Source of the DNA: Leuctra nigra
Taxonomy: Eukaryota > Arthropoda > Insecta > Plecoptera > Leuctridae
Length of the DNA: 64,000 bases
Direction of reading: 5' to 3'
Assembly (NCBI GenBank): GCA_934045905.1
Contig: OW203762.1
Span: forward strand, 40,153,702 to 40,217,701
A program made the position numbers and the translations under genes. The notes beneath the pieces were generated by a model that did no database searches, was not told where the DNA came from, and worked only from the letters and a program-made list of their open reading frames with translations. Positions within the stretch are counted from its first letter, which is position 1, and every line of letters starts with the position of its first letter. This document shows, piece by piece, positions 1 to 14,900 of this stretch.

Positions 1-112
1 ATAATTAATGTAATCAATTACATTAATGTAATTAATGTTATATAATGTAAATTCTTATTGATTAATGATTACAGTACCTTACTTACCTAGTAGGTACTAG
101 TATTAAAATCAA

Positions 113-1260
113 TAGGGTTGGGATTCGATTTGAATTGCTAAATCGATGTCAAACTGAAAATTTCGACATCGAAATAATTTCGACATCGTCATAATGGGCC
201 ACATCGAAATAATTGCGGCGAAATTTGGCAACACTGCAGTTGCGCCTGCCCAAGGCCATGTTCCTAGCACGAGAGATGTCCCTCTCACACCCCCCTCGCG
301 GAAACAAATGAGGAGGAAATGATTGAAGTAAATCATTTCCAAATGATTGATGATGATGATTGATTGATGATCATTTCTCATCAGTCAAAGTATTTTTTTC
401 ATTTAAAATAAACTACAAGCATTTATTTATGTAAAAGGGAACAATTAATAAAAGAAATTGTCGCAAATCCAGTTGCAAATGCATGGTTTTATTAGACTTG
501 TTGCCGGAATATATCCCGTGAAGCATAATATTGCCTGCATTCAACATCCTTTAGCAATGTTGCCCATAATGTTCAATTCAAATCCGAACACTTTCCACAA
601 TTCACTTCGTCTCCACGGCTGGATTATTATATTTTTTTGCGTGGAAACATTCATTGACGAGAGAATAAAAACAATACACACTGAAATGGCAAGCGACAAC
701 TGACCAACCCACCCTCAACTGCACACGCGGTATGCAGGAAGGGCGGAAGCAGCAGAGTGGATAGAAAACACAGCCTTGTATACATAGAATGTATGGTGAT
801 TCCACTGCATGGCAAAACGTGTAACACCAACGACCTACTTTATGGAACGATGCGACCGTAGCGGCAGAATAGAGAACTACTAACATTGCCTGTTGTTTTG
901 GAGTTCGTGACGTCATCTTCTAGTTAAACTATTTGCCGCCAATGCATGAAGGAGGTCGCGTCGATCAGATCAAGGTTCGCCTCCAATGACAAAATCGTAT
1001 ACACTTGGTTAACATGGCAACTGCATACAGTGGATACACTATGCTTCTTGTGTATAGCAGCCATGTTTTCTATTCACTTTGGAAGCAGGCCACTCAGCTG
1101 ATCTTGAGTCACGAGGCACTGTTGCCAGCTCTACAATACTGAGCGTAAATTCTCGGATTTATTAAAACAATGTCAAACGATTATTTGATTAAACGATTCA
1201 AATCGATGTCGGATCGAATCTCAATATTTCATTTGACATCGATGTCAAGTCACAACCCTA
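113..1260. mobile_element. hAT-type non-autonomous DNA transposon (1148 bp)
   Basis: The ends are TAGGGTTG...CAACCCTA and are flanked by a perfect 8-bp direct repeat, AAAATCAA, at 105-112 and 1261-1268. An 8-bp target duplication is the hAT hallmark. Subterminal CGATGTC/GACATCG motifs recur at both ends, as expected for transposase-binding repeats. Only short, unrelated open frames lie inside, so no transposase is encoded and the copy depends on a partner element elsewhere. Confidence 0.85.
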
Positions 1261-1396
1261 AAAATCAACTTTCACATAATTGGCGCAAAAATTCGAAAAG
1301 TGTTTAAAAATCAAGAAATTCGAATCTTTGGAACCAGTTTTGTTTAAAAGGAATCCAAACAGGACCCCTATTTTCAAAATCGTTTTGAGTGATCGC

Positions 1397-2543
1397 TAGG
1401 GACACCTGTTTTTCGCGCGCGAAATTTTCGGAATGTTGGGGTGTATCACATTATGAACAACTTTCCTCCATGAATCACATCATAGCCTGTCATAATCTGA
1501 TCGCGACAAAACGCGAAATTGTGATGTTTTAGGCCATAACACCGAAATCAACATCTTTAGGCGACATAACACCGAAATTTAATGATTTTTTTGCAATATT
1601 TATAATAATTTTCATCAATTTTGAAGACAACATATCATATTTAACACGAAAATAAAATATACTTCAAACTAAGAATCAATCCTTCCTTTTGCTTACTCCT
1701 TTTTGCTTACTGCAGTTGCAGTAGCAGCAGCTTATAGTAGGCCCTGATAACTCTTGCAGTAGCTTACTGTACCAACACAAAACGAATGCATTTGCAGCAG
1801 GATGGCAGTCTGGCCTTTTCCTATTGGTTGAGAGGTTTGTGAATTTGGCGGGATAAGTGAAGTTATGTTCTGAATTATAGAATTTTTGTCAAATCCCAAT
1901 GCATTTTTATATAAATATGTATCATTTCATAACAAAAAATCGTATCATTTCCGCCATTTTGCCGTCTACTGCAAAGTTACTGCAGCTACATCACCTCCCT
2001 ACCCAGCTGTAAGAACAGTCACTGCGCAGCTACTGTCAGTGTCAAATCGAACACAATCGCAGTGACGGAACAGTAAGTTTGATGCAAAACGAACGGATTT
2101 GCCGTGAGCAGTAAAGTGCAGATTAAGCAAAACGAACAGACCTAATGACAGTAACAGCTAACAGATTGTCTGGCTTACAGCAATCATACCAACCTTGAAA
2201 ATTATGTCAAAATTGCATTTTCCCACCAAATATAAAAAAAAAAAAAAATTTACTTTAAAGTTTAACATAAGAGACATTAAATTACAGATGTGCAAATTGC
2301 CAACAGTAAAGCTGGAATTTGGAAGGATTAATGAAAAAAGTGTGAAATAAATCACAAGTGTTACAGGAAATGCATTTATAGGCAGAAAATGCCAGAGGTA
2401 ATGATGATTTGTAATTTTGAAAAATTTTAAACTTGACATTTTGGCAATTTTAACACGAAATTTTCATAACACCATAAAACGCAAAATTTCGTTATCTTAA
2501 AACAAAATTTTGGATTTTATAAAACCATTTTTAGGTGTCTCTA
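1397..2543. mobile_element. hAT-type non-autonomous DNA transposon (1147 bp)
   Basis: The left end is TAGGGACACCT and the right end is its inverse with one change (AGGTGTCTCTA). An identical 8-bp duplication, GTGATCGC, sits at 1389-1396 and 2544-2551. Motifs of the form 'ataacaccgaaat' and 'aaaattttg' repeat near both ends. No transposase frame is visible. It sits only 137 bp from the preceding hAT element but has different terminal repeats, so it is a separate family. Confidence 0.85.
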
Positions 2544-2803
2544 GTGATCGCACAATCGAGAGTGACGTCTGTCCAAACAAAATAACATTAAATAAGACAT
2601 CAGTTTATTATTTTGTATTGTGAGACGTCAGGCAGCTGTGAATCCGAATAAAATTTGACTCGATACATACCTACTGGTTCATAACCATAGTATTTTTCAT
2701 TTCAATACCTACCTATTGTCAGTATTTCTCATTTATTATTTGCATCAACCATTAAAAATTCTTTCCCAACCAATTATCACATTAGGGTACTATGTAGTAT
2801 GTA

Positions 2804-2918
2804 CAGTCAGGGAAACTAGATGGTTCATACTCGGCCTTTCTCTCTGCCTCATAACATAAACATGTTTTTATATGGAGCAGAGAGAGATAGAGTATGAACC
2901 ATCCAGTTTCCTTGACTA
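2804..2918. mobile_element. short foldback MITE (about 115 bp)
   Basis: An imperfect inverted repeat of about 42 bp per arm (left CAGTCAGGGAAAC, inverse right TAGTCAAGGAAAC) surrounds a loop of about 30 bp. TA lies on both sides (2802-2803 and 2919-2920), which suggests a Tc1/mariner-type insertion. Confidence 0.6.
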
Positions 2919-2993
2919 TACATGCCACTGGTGAGATCATTAAAATGCCAGAGAATTAAATAGGGATTAAAAAGTTATGATGAATAAATTTAC

Positions 2994-5900
2994 CTCCTTA
3001 ACCGATGCTGTAACAATGGTGCCTCCCTTAACATCCATGCCTCGAGGCTGCGAGGACAGCTTGAGATCCGTGCTGGAGTAACTCTTGCTTGCTATATCCA
3101 CCATTTTGACAGAGTCATCGATGCCGCAGGTATACAGCGACTCACCAGACGCCTTCATTCCATTCATCTGATTGCCGTGCCCCACACCAGAGATGCGATC
3201 GTTAACACCTGCCAAAAAATAAGGTATCTCATTCATGAGGTGGGCTGGAAGGTAAGATATTCTTTTGACAGGACTCTATCAAGGAATATTATAAAACTCG
3301 TAGATATATCTATCCTCAGAGGTTTTTGGGCGAGAGGCTCCTTTTGTTTTTTTTGGCACGGACCTCTGTTTTTTTTCTGTTACTGACGATATACAGGTCA
3401 CAGATTTTTTTCGATCGAGCTGAAACTTTGCACACATACAGACCATTTCTGGGTGTTGCAGACCCTAATTTTTTTAAATCCGCTGATTGGTTCAAATTTA
3501 AAAAAAATATATATTTCAATTGGTTGGTCCGATCAGTTTGAAATTTTGACAAGTCATTACGACCTACCTACATTGTCTCAAATCTTACAAAGTTCCAGCC
3601 AAATCCTCCCTTAGTTAAAATTTTAAAATTTAAATACATATTTCCTGTGGCGTTTTGACTGATCCACTTAAAACTTTGCATGGTCATTGGGACCAACAAT
3701 TTAGGTATTTTTTTGACAGTTTTCAGAATAATCTGTTGTTATCTTCAAAAGTTATTGCCATTTTAAGGTGGCGCGATCACTCGAGGCATAGTTTCGGATC
3801 TTCATAAATTTTTGTGTACTTATTGATAATCATGGCATACATTAACCTTGAAAAAATTAAACACTTCTCGTGTCTAGTTTCTGAGATAATTTGAGTTTTC
3901 TTCCCCATGTTAGCTTATGGCAGCCAAGTAAAATTGTGTCATTTTTAGGCTAAAATGAAGTTCTAATTTTTTTGTACCGTCAGATTTTAACAAAAAACAT
4001 TTTTTCTGGTAGCAGGGAAAAAAATGAAAACGATACCAACGTGTGCTATTTTAAAAGTTATTCACCAAATTCGAAATGATTTTCCTATACCTTCCATGTT
4101 AAAGTTTTGTATATTCTCAAAAGACATAGAATTGAAAACTCATTATTGGGCGGGACTTGCAAACTACAGGACATTGAATGAGTATTTTATACTTAAATAT
4201 AGTTGAACTGTTGTAAAAGGTATTTTGAAATGGTTATTTCAAAAATAAATTAAAATGTGCTATATCGAGTGATCGCGCCACTTTAAGGACATTTTAATCT
4301 AAAATCTTGAAATAATTGCGAATTTATGCCCGGAATTTCAAATTTTTAGTAGCGCTATCTTGATGCTTACGTTCCAAGGCCTGTAGAGCAGAGACTTACA
4401 AACGCATAGGTACTTATCAAATCGCATGCAGTACGAAGGCTCGCTCCCCAAAGCATTACACAGAGTGTTTTCCCTATTTGTGAAATTGTGAGATAAATTC
4501 AAATATTACCTACATTGCTGAATGTACACTCGACAATTCATAAAACGGTATTTGAACGAAACAGAATGGCTGCTGGTCTGGTTCATTAACAATTAATCCT
4601 TGTTATTATCAATTAAATCGGAGCTCACGTACTAGAGGTAGATGACTAGTAAGTATAGACTTCATCAGATGATGCCATCACATTTTTTTTAGACAATCCA
4701 TTTCTTTCAAAAACCGTTTTATGAATTGTCGAGTGTATCTATTTGGTATAAAATAAATGCCCTGCTTCCAAGTGGTTGGAAATTGAAATTGTCCAATTTG
4801 AATTGCATGTGATATGGACTTAATGCAGTTTATAATCATGAACAAAGTTGTGTCACAACTCACAATTGGACCAATTAGTAATTTTAAACCAATGATTGGA
4901 AGTATGCCGAAAGGCTGCTCCCTCCGACACACATCCCATTATTTTTAATAACATTACGTATATAAGTCACATTCAAAAGCTGTTTACCAAATTATCGTAT
5001 AACAAAATAGGAATCTGGTACCTAAACAATTTGTGGATGTGACCGTACTCATCAAAGATGTGTTTAGTTTCATGGGAATGTATATATCTTGACTACTACA
5101 TAAAGAAACTTATTAGTGCAGTGCATTACGTAATCAAGAACTCTCTACCTGTCTCCGGATCCCACGTCGTGATGTAGCCATCATGTGATCCGGTGAAGAT
5201 AGCCTTCTTGTCGGAGCTCAAGGCCAACACTGTGATAGGTTTGTTGTGACCCTGAATGATGTCAGAAACAATGTGCAAAGTCAACAATTGAAATCAATTG
5301 GGAGTTTTCAAGCTTTTGCCATCTAAAAATAAGGATGAATAGGTACATAGATCTAAAAGTACTTAGTAACAATCTGAACATAGGTACCTACCTTAAGAAT
5401 GCGTATTGGTTTTGCAGGGTTGTTCACATCAAGGTAGCTAATAAAACCACTTAGTGACACTGTCAGAAGATGAGGTCCTTGCCACAAACAGGATACCTGA
5501 AACATTTAAAAAATGCAATCAATGAATAGGAATTAAATTCAAATGTAAGAATTAGACAAACATGCCATTTTCCAATAACTAGGAAAACGCTCGGTGTAAC
5601 GCGTTGATAAGCGAGCACGGATGCACCTACAGAACATCTAATCATGATCTTCCCGAAATTCCGTAAATAATCCCTGAATAATCCCGGTAATTAAAGACGA
5701 AATGTCCGCACGGCTAAAAACCGTGTCAGGTAAATGAACGAAAAACACTACAGAACCCCACCGTCGGCTGCCACCTTATCGCGGTGGTGGGGTTTGTGTT
5801 GGCCAATGATCCATTGCAGCTACGCCGGCGAGCATATGCTCATGTGTAAGGGCCGGACAGATCAGTGGTGAGGTCTAGACAAAGAGCAGCCAGGGTCGAC

Positions 5901-8900
5901 CTATCCATGCCCTCCCTTAATTTGCGGTCCCCTCGGGCCGGCCTTCCCCCTCGAGATGGTGATCCCCCTTAAATCGGGTTCCGCCGGCCCGAATCCTTAC
6001 ACCCCTCGGTCCGTCCCCCTTCCGGCCTGGCCTTCCCACCAGTGCTGGACTCCCCCGGATCGGGCCCGTTAGATCGACCCCTCCCCATGTCCTCCACTTT
6101 ATTCAACAAGGTTTAAAGTAAAAATTATGTGCGCAATATAACCTCGTTGTTGACGCGACGTTAAGCAATAATAATAATCTAAACACTACAGAATGTTCAA
6201 ATGGATGTTATATTCATCGGAGTGTATATTCGTACGTCTCGACGGACGAATAAGACAAATGTTACGTCCAGACTGAACACGATTTGCCAACGGTTAAGGG
6301 GGGTGTGGGGGGCTTGCCCCCCACTTGTATGACTTGTTTATTTATATATCTGATCTGATATTCACTATTTCATAGACTCTTTTATTATTTTTTAAACACT
6401 GAAAATTATTTAATATTGTGTATTTTTTTGTGTAGGGTGACAGTTAACTAAAATTCAATTGGTTTCCCCTGACATTTCAAGTTGGTTTTGGTCCGACTTC
6501 ATTTTTTCACAATTCAACCAATGAGTAAGTCTGGACGTAGCACTATTCGTACGTCTAGACTCTAGACCTACGAATATACACAGGGTATATTCATCCTTCA
6601 TCTCCCATGTGAACTTTTATTTGGTAGGTATATGAACGAAGATGACACACAGAAGTTTTAATCAAAGCTGTGCAGACGTCTGGTCTTTAAAACCGTATTT
6701 ACTTGCTGGATCACAAAGAGTTCAGATTTTCTTCAGAAACTGGAAAGATTACCACAAAACCTTGTTCAATGTATTCAATCTCATAGACGAAATGTCAACT
6801 TTGAAAACAAATGTCACTGTCTCCATGAAGTACTAAAGTGACCCGCAGTCGATCTGTGGATTGGGATTTTCTTGAAAAACAGGTATTTTACGAACCCCTT
6901 AGCGAGCTCAACCCAAGAGAAGGCTCGGCATGAACAATGGGCATGGTGCGCACGCAGGTAAAGTAGGGGACGGGAAAGTAAAAAGACCCTTTTCCAATCC
7001 ACAGATCGACTGCAGATGACTTTACAGACATTTGCAGTGATCATGGTCCAAAAGGTATTTTATACCTACACCTTCGCATAGAAGATTTCGTTGCTGTGGT
7101 GACATTACCTACACAACAAAAATCCAATTTCCAATGAAACCAATGGACCAATCTAGCTGAAAATCTACGTGTAAACGACCAGTTATAAGTTTTGTGAAAA
7201 AATTGGTCTGATCCGTTATTTTGTTCGGCAAAAAACAAATAAAACACAGTAACAGATTAAAAAAAAACAAAAAAAAAACAGAGATTTGAGCCATAAGTTT
7301 CAAGTAAAGACGCTCGCTACGCTCGCTTAAAAATTCCATACAATGTGTTCCATGCAGATGTTTAAATGCTGTGCAGAAAATTTAATTTGTAGTACTATGC
7401 ACAATATTGTATTGAATTGCAGTAGACATTGTACGTTACACTTGTCCACATAGCAAATTTTTTGAACGAGGTAGTTTTCTCACAGTTTGACTTTAAAACC
7501 CAACTGTAAGTGGAAAGCATAAACAATGAAACCTTACATGTGCAGTATCTATTTTGCAAAAGACTTCACATCCTACCTGCTGATCCTCTACTTGCGAACC
7601 CATGATAAATTCACTAACAACGCTTCGAGTCTCCACGTCCCACAGTCGACAGGTTTTGTCACCGGAAGAAGTAAGGAGCTGGGTTCCGTCTGGCTTCCAT
7701 GCCACCGCATAGACTCCGCCCTTGTGTGCTGGGCTTCCGAGCTCACCCACAAGGTCTGAACTTGTTCCGTCATACAGGAACACCTTGCCATCAAATCCAG
7801 CAGATGCGAAGTGACTTCCGCTGGGAGAGTAGCGGACTGCTTGAACAAACCGCGAGTGCTCCTGTAAGAATTGTAAGAATTGTAAGAATTGTGTGTAAGA
7901 ATTGTAAGACTTGCAAAATTATTCGAGAAAACAAGGAACACGGCTGACCTCTGGTGGATTCTTTGGTACTAGAGATAGAGTGTAAAATGGAGGGTAGTAG
8001 GGGGATATTTATATAAATACATTATATTATATTTGCTTTAAGTTGTTTGTTATGGCTGAAAAAGTAAACTTGTAATGTACTCCAATCAAAACTTCAATTG
8101 TTTCTCCTTTTTCACTGCCCTATGGAAGCACGAACTTCTAAATAAAAAAAGTGCATCTAAAAAGTTTCCTGTCAGAAGTGGCTCCATCACGTATCTCTTG
8201 TTTGTTCGAATAGAAAATTTGCAAAACCTATTGCAGATTTTTTATGACTATTGCCTACTGGCCATACTGGCTGGTCTAGGTATGAACATAAACTTTAAAA
8301 TGCCGAGATATTTTACACATTATTACATTATTACCTAAAGCAATAAGTAATTTCACATGCAAATTATGTCTTTAATGTTCTCCTGTTGTGTGTGCATTCC
8401 AACCTGTTTGGTCATTTTGAATTTGAATGGAGGTCCCTCGAATACTCCAACAGTGTTGTCCTCGCTTCCAGTGATAATTCGAAATGGTCTTGATGGACGA
8501 AAGTCGCAGGAATTCATTGGCTTCGACTGTCCAGAGATCTCACCCACTGAGGTTCCAGTCTCAGCCATGAAGACGTGACCAAATCGTTCACGTCCCTCAC
8601 CCACGACGACCATTCGTTGGCTATCAGGAGACCAGGCAATGTCCTTGATTGGACCCCCGATTGGCTGGAACTCATTCTTTAGTAGATGCTCTTTGTTGAC
8701 CGTGTCCCAGATGCGTACCTTACCGGATTGATCTGTAAAACCAATCATAAAAGTCATTTCACTCCTCTCCTAGAAAATATGTGCACCGTCCGACTTGGCT
8801 GGCTTAAACGATCGGCTCAGAGAAATAAAAATATCAAAACAAGGTCAAGTCAACAAGTTAATTCAACAATAATTTTTGAACATTATTCAAAAAATACTGG

Positions 8901-11900
8901 GCACTTCACGGTTCAAGCAATGTTCAAGCATGGACTTTTAACCCTCCTGGTTAAAAGTCCATGGTTCAAGTAACCAATAATATAACGTAAATATTGTGAA
9001 TCAATTGGACAGTACCTAGGTACCTACACTCGACAAATCATAAAACGGTATTTGAAAGAAATGGATTGTCTGAAAAAAATGTGATGGCATCATCCCATGA
9101 CGTCTATGCTAACCTGTCATCTACCTCAAGTAAGTGAGCTCTGATTTCATTGATAATAACAAGGATTGATTGTCAAAGAACCCGACCAGCAGCCAATCTG
9201 TTTCGTTCAAATACCGTTTTATGATTTGTTGGGTGTACATTATTATTACCATCTTTTAACAGTTAGCTTATGTCGACATTTTTTGGAGAACACATTGGTC
9301 TTTCCATTATCTAGGATACAATGGGCATTCCACATTCATTCATAATATGCGAGTTAAGCTCCTAACTTTCTATTCAAGCTACCTGACTATTTAATGACTC
9401 GCCAACCCCTTCGCCTTACAAAGTTGCCAATGTTGATATTGAGACGCGTCAAACCTGCCACATAAACATGGCTAAGCCTCATTGTTGGACTTTTCAAAGA
9501 ATCCAAATGTGTCCTACAGAAAAACTGAGGTCTATACCTATTTGTTAATTATAATTGTAACTTCGTATAGGCAGCGTGTTTAGACTACAGATAGCGCTAC
9601 AAAGTGTACAGACAGAGCCACCTAATCTGTGGGAAGGAAGCTTACCTTTGGCAAGGCGTCCAAGTCGCTGCAGTTATACGTTATGTTGCTGCACATATTA
9701 CGCATTATCACTCCTTAAAATTTACGCAAGTTTATCTAATGTTTATTCACCTACAAAATATTGATAATAAAGTGTTCACAATTTCACTGAATCTGATCAC
9801 AATATTAATTTGCGGGACTTAGTTCCGATTCCGAAATATTTTGAGTACATTTGTTGAAATCTGATCGGTTGCTAGGTCACAACCAATGAGAAATGAAACA
9901 GTTGAAGATCATTCCCACAAATGTTGCTAATTTCTCTCACTCGTGGCGAACACTCGGTGCCTATTGGGCTATTGCACTTCGTAGGTAGGTACTATTTTTC
10001 ATTCTACAATTAAGTGCAACTTGAATGATTTTGTATTTTGGACAGAGATCCAAATGATCTGCTTCTCGTTACTATGTAGGTATGTATTTGATAATAATAT
10101 GTGGTTGTCGTAAATCTATCACCATTGATTCCAATGCAAATATGTTAGAAACTAGAAAGTAGGCAACTTCGAAATTTCTGTACTTAAGTCATTCATTACA
10201 TAGGCTATATATAACTCATATTGAGTATAGATTAGTAGGTACCTACCTCTTAAACTAAATTGAATCTCTAAAATTAACCTCTCATATATATCTCTCTAAA
10301 TTGTCAGGATTGATTTTTATTTAAAATTTAAAATTTTTGGCATTATGTACATGTTTTGTGGCCTATATATTTTGTGAGCGTTTTTCCCACTCCAATTTTT
10401 GGAAGGGTGCATTTATGTATGCTCTGTGAAATAAAAAATAATAATTAATTAGGCCGGTATATACCTACTAGGAAAACGCTGAGGGCACCAATACGCGCAA
10501 CATCTCAACCGAACACAATTGACTCAATAAAAGCAACTTCTCTACTCTGAAACAATTATTGAATGAGAGATCAACGTAGGTACCATAAATTTGGTAATAT
10601 TCGATCAAACTCTTCTGACAGCGATTTCAAACTCATAGGTAAATCATAAATGCGACCATCTACCTATGTAGGTCGCAATGAGGCAAAATATCAAATTAAT
10701 CAAACCAACCAATCGAAAGATAATTTTTTAAAATTTAAACCAATCAACGGATTTAAAAAATTCAGGCCTGCAAACCCCAGAGATGGGCCGTACATTACAA
10801 ACTTTCAGCTCAATCGGAGAAACGGTGCGATCTCTGTTGCGTTATGGAAAAACGGTCCTTGACAAAACAGCCAAAAGGAGTCGCTCGCTTCTCTCTCTAA
10901 ATCAGGAATAGTATGTAAATAAGTATGAGAGTACCTCTACCGATAGGTACACTCAAACCAATTAAAAACGGTACTTGGCACAAAACGGATTGGCTGCTCT
11001 GCTGGTCAGGTTCCTTGACAATCAATCCTTGTTATTATCAATGAAATCAGAGCTCACCTCCTACTCGAGTTATTTTCTTTTGAGGTAGTTTAATCATTTA
11101 TTATTTGTTCGAGTGTAGGAACCAAGCTGTTAAATAATGCAATAATACATTCTAACTTTCTGTATAGTTTTTGAGCTTAAGGTGGCTGGGTCGATCGACC
11201 ATTTTTTCAGATAGTGTTCAATTTTGCTGTACTCACTCATCGGTATCCCCTAAACAACACTTCAAAAAATAAAATACTTCCCGTGTCTAGTTTTCGAGAT
11301 AGGCGAATAAGAAAGCAGTATTTTCCCCATGTTATCTTATGGCAGGTTTCAAAAATTTGCTACAAATGAAGATTCTAATTAATTGGCTCGATAGATTTTC
11401 AAAAAACATATATAAGAAATAATCTTTGTTCTATTTACTTTCATTAAAAAAATATAAACCAATATCATCGTGTGCTAAATAAAAAGTTATAGGCGATTCA
11501 ATTCAAATTGCGAATCAAGTCATAATACTTTTGGCAACATGGGAGTGCTCAAGGTAGTTAGAAGGCACTAAATGCCTACTAAAGATACCTTGACTTTTCA
11601 TGAAAGTAAACTCTAGGTGTAAGCTCAGCAAGCTCAGCCATCATGATTCCACACAAATCAAAATTTCCAAAGTACGATGTTGCCATATTGTACCGTATTG
11701 TTAAAATTCTAGAAAAATATTCAATATCCGATTCAATACTAACTTCTTTGTGGCAGTAATCCTGCTCAAAATAATAAGATAACGTATACATACCATTCAA
11801 ATGCTGTCTATTTTAATTACCCAGTATATTATACAAGTAAATTATGTGCTAAAAGAATTTACAAACCTGATTTTTTTTTACACTTAATAAATTAGTAAAA

Positions 11901-14900
11901 GCTCTCCAATACTTCAGAAAATCGATCGATCCAGCCACCTTATTAGTTTTTTTTTCTCAGTTTTTGAGGCTGTTGTTTTAGGGGTCCACATTTCTTGAAT
12001 ATCCATTGATTGGTTAAAAATAAAATTAAAATAAATTTCTCCTGATTGGCTGAAAAATTTAAACGGTGGTTATGGTAGTAACCTTAAAGGAGGTTTTATG
12101 ACTTGGCCGACCACACCACTAAATCTTTGCGATTGGCAGGCAGAACTACCACTTGTTGCATTGCATAAGATTATGACTGCTAGCAAAATTACCTCCAGAT
12201 GCAATGTAGAATCCACTGGGTGAGAACTTAGCTACATTTGTAGCACATGAATGTTCTGTGTAAATATCAGATATTGCAGGATTCTGAAACATATAAATAG
12301 GATGTTTCAGAGTTCGTCTCACCTCGGTTGCGAATGTGTAGAACTTAGTAAAATGAAGATTATAGCTACAGTCCGTGTCACACGGTGTTGTCCGCCAGAC
12401 TTGGCCCCTTATGTTGCAAATAACCGGTTTTTTGTCCATCCCTCAGTCGCTGTGTGGGATCGCGCGGTCTTCCGAAACCATCCCTGACCCATTCCAAAAG
12501 AAATCAACGAAGACATATTTGGTGACCTCCTCCGATCTTGATGAAATTTGGTACACATACTAACACAATGGCATGGTGTATTTGTAATTTTTTCAGAATT
12601 TTATTGTTCGTATTCTCCGAGATACGGGGTCACTAAATTTTGACCCTCGGAGGGGTCAAACTGGTCGCGCTAGACGTTTTCGCTAATAATTTGGCTTCTA
12701 ATTAAGTTACAGAGCTGCAAGTGGTCTCATTTTACAGGTAATAAAATTATCTATCCATAGATGCCACATAAGTGAACATTAAAAGTATTTATCTTGTAGA
12801 TACAGAGGGTCAAATGTTGGTGAGGTCAAAGGTCATTTGCCAAAATACCCATTTTTTTAAATTTTTGAAACTTGGTGTGAATTTTCTACATACATGTAGG
12901 TACAATGTCAGAAAAAATTGAGGTGGTATCTCCACAGGTTTCTGAAAAAATAATTATTGTATTCGCAATTACATATAAGATAGCGTATTTGCTGCATCCA
13001 GGGCCTGTAAAAGATTGGTTAAAATTGGAATTTTGGTCAATCTTGTGAAAATGGCATATAACTTTAAATCCTATGTATTATTGTACTTCATTATGTACCT
13101 GCTTTAAGTGTTCAAAAGTGTTTTGGTTGCTTTTGCACTGTCAGCCGCTCTCAGTTTGTATGTTCGACCACCTTGACCTCTATAATGGAACTAGTAGAGG
13201 GCCAAGTGGTTTTACGTACGATCGTCATGAATGGAAATTGCCAACTATCTCACTAAATACATAATACATAGATACAAAGCCTAAAAAAATTGGTGACACC
13301 CCCCCCCCCCTCCTCCCCCTGTCAGGGGCTGGGGGCTTAAGTTATTCATTCCTGTAGCCGAACCGAAAAGACATAGAGGACTATTTTTTATTTAAAACAT
13401 CAAATCTTCTTGCCTTATTGTGAAGAAAAATAATTTAACAAAATTTTGGCCGTCATCTTGAAAAAATAATTTTAAAATCTAAGAATTTATCTACACTTGA
13501 AAACGGTAATTTGACGAACTACAAATGTCTCAAACAAAAATTGAAGTACTCATGAAATACAATAACTTTGTAATTACTAATTCACCATTTTTTCTACCAC
13601 CAATACTTTATGAGTAAGAGACGATTTAGGGCAGGAGCTTTATTCTATATCTTTTTTTGATCTCGTCCCGGCCGCCTTCATTTCGGGTAATGCTATCTTA
13701 ATGGCAGTGAAACGAAGGCGGCCGCGACGAAATCAAAAAAAGATAAAGAATCGGCAACCTTTTTTGGTGGAGGAGCCAATTTCCCAAAAAAATAAAATTA
13801 GGAGCCGCAGTTGAGGCAATCAAACACCGAAATACACCGAAAATAATGCATTGAATTAGGTACTAGTTTATTTTTGATATTTTGACGAAGCCCCTCAGTT
13901 GGGGGGAAGGCCCTGGGGGACAGGGCGTATTTTTAGAATTTCAATAATTTAAAAGTGATTCTGGGACTCTAAAATGAACCAACTTAATCAAATAATCGTC
14001 CAATTGTGCCCCGCCGGGCGTTTTTTCTTTGAATATTCAAATTTTTTCGATTCCAGATCTATATTTAAATTATAAAGAGCTATTCAAGAACAACCAGAGA
14101 GCCGCAGGTTGCCGACCCCTGATTTAGGGCATTTTTTCTGAGTGGGATAGGGACTACGCAATGTTAAAGGTGGGCTGTCATGGTCAACAAGTCGAAAATG
14201 TTGTACATGTTGTAACCAGAAGAAGAATGTCGAAAACGCGAACGCGATGCGATGTTTGGTTCAGGCGCTAGAGCCCCGCGAAGTTTGAAAAACCTGGTTG
14301 TTGTGACGTAGGTCCCACCCAACCTTTGCAGGCTTTTGAGGCTGAGTTGGGTGTGAATGACGCGTTTCCCACCCCCTATCCGTCTTCGCTGGGCTATAAC
14401 TTCGTTTAGGAATATCCTACAGAGCTCTAGTTTTCGCCGCTGTGATTGCATGCCTAATGTCATCATGTTTTTTGAATAATAAAAAAATGGAGCTCAACCG
14501 TGATAGCCCACCTTTAATTGCTCTCGGGGGGCCTTGAACGGCGTGAATTTTACCACTTTTTTTATTAGGTACATCGTAGCGCCGAAACCGTTCATCCGAT
14601 CTAAAAATCTTAAAGGCATATGAAAGGTACATTCTATGTGTTAACTTTCCTGATTTTGCAACAATGTGCATTATTTCAATTTTGGAGAAAAAAAATCTTG
14701 CATAGAAATCGAACATATTTTTAAGTCGTTATTCAGGAGGAGAATGTACAATCAGAACACTTTTGAACACTTAAAGCAGGTACATTATGAAGTACAATAA
14801 TACATAGGATTTAAAGTTATATGCCATTTTCACAAGATTGACCAAAATTCCAATTTTAACCAATCTTTTACAGGCCCTGGATGCAGCAAATACGCTATCT

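Noticed and set aside
602..916. 104-aa minus-strand frame inside the first hAT element, possible transposase piece
   Set aside because: It shows no transposase motif (no DDE/RW block or BED finger) and its composition is ordinary, so the element is treated as non-autonomous.
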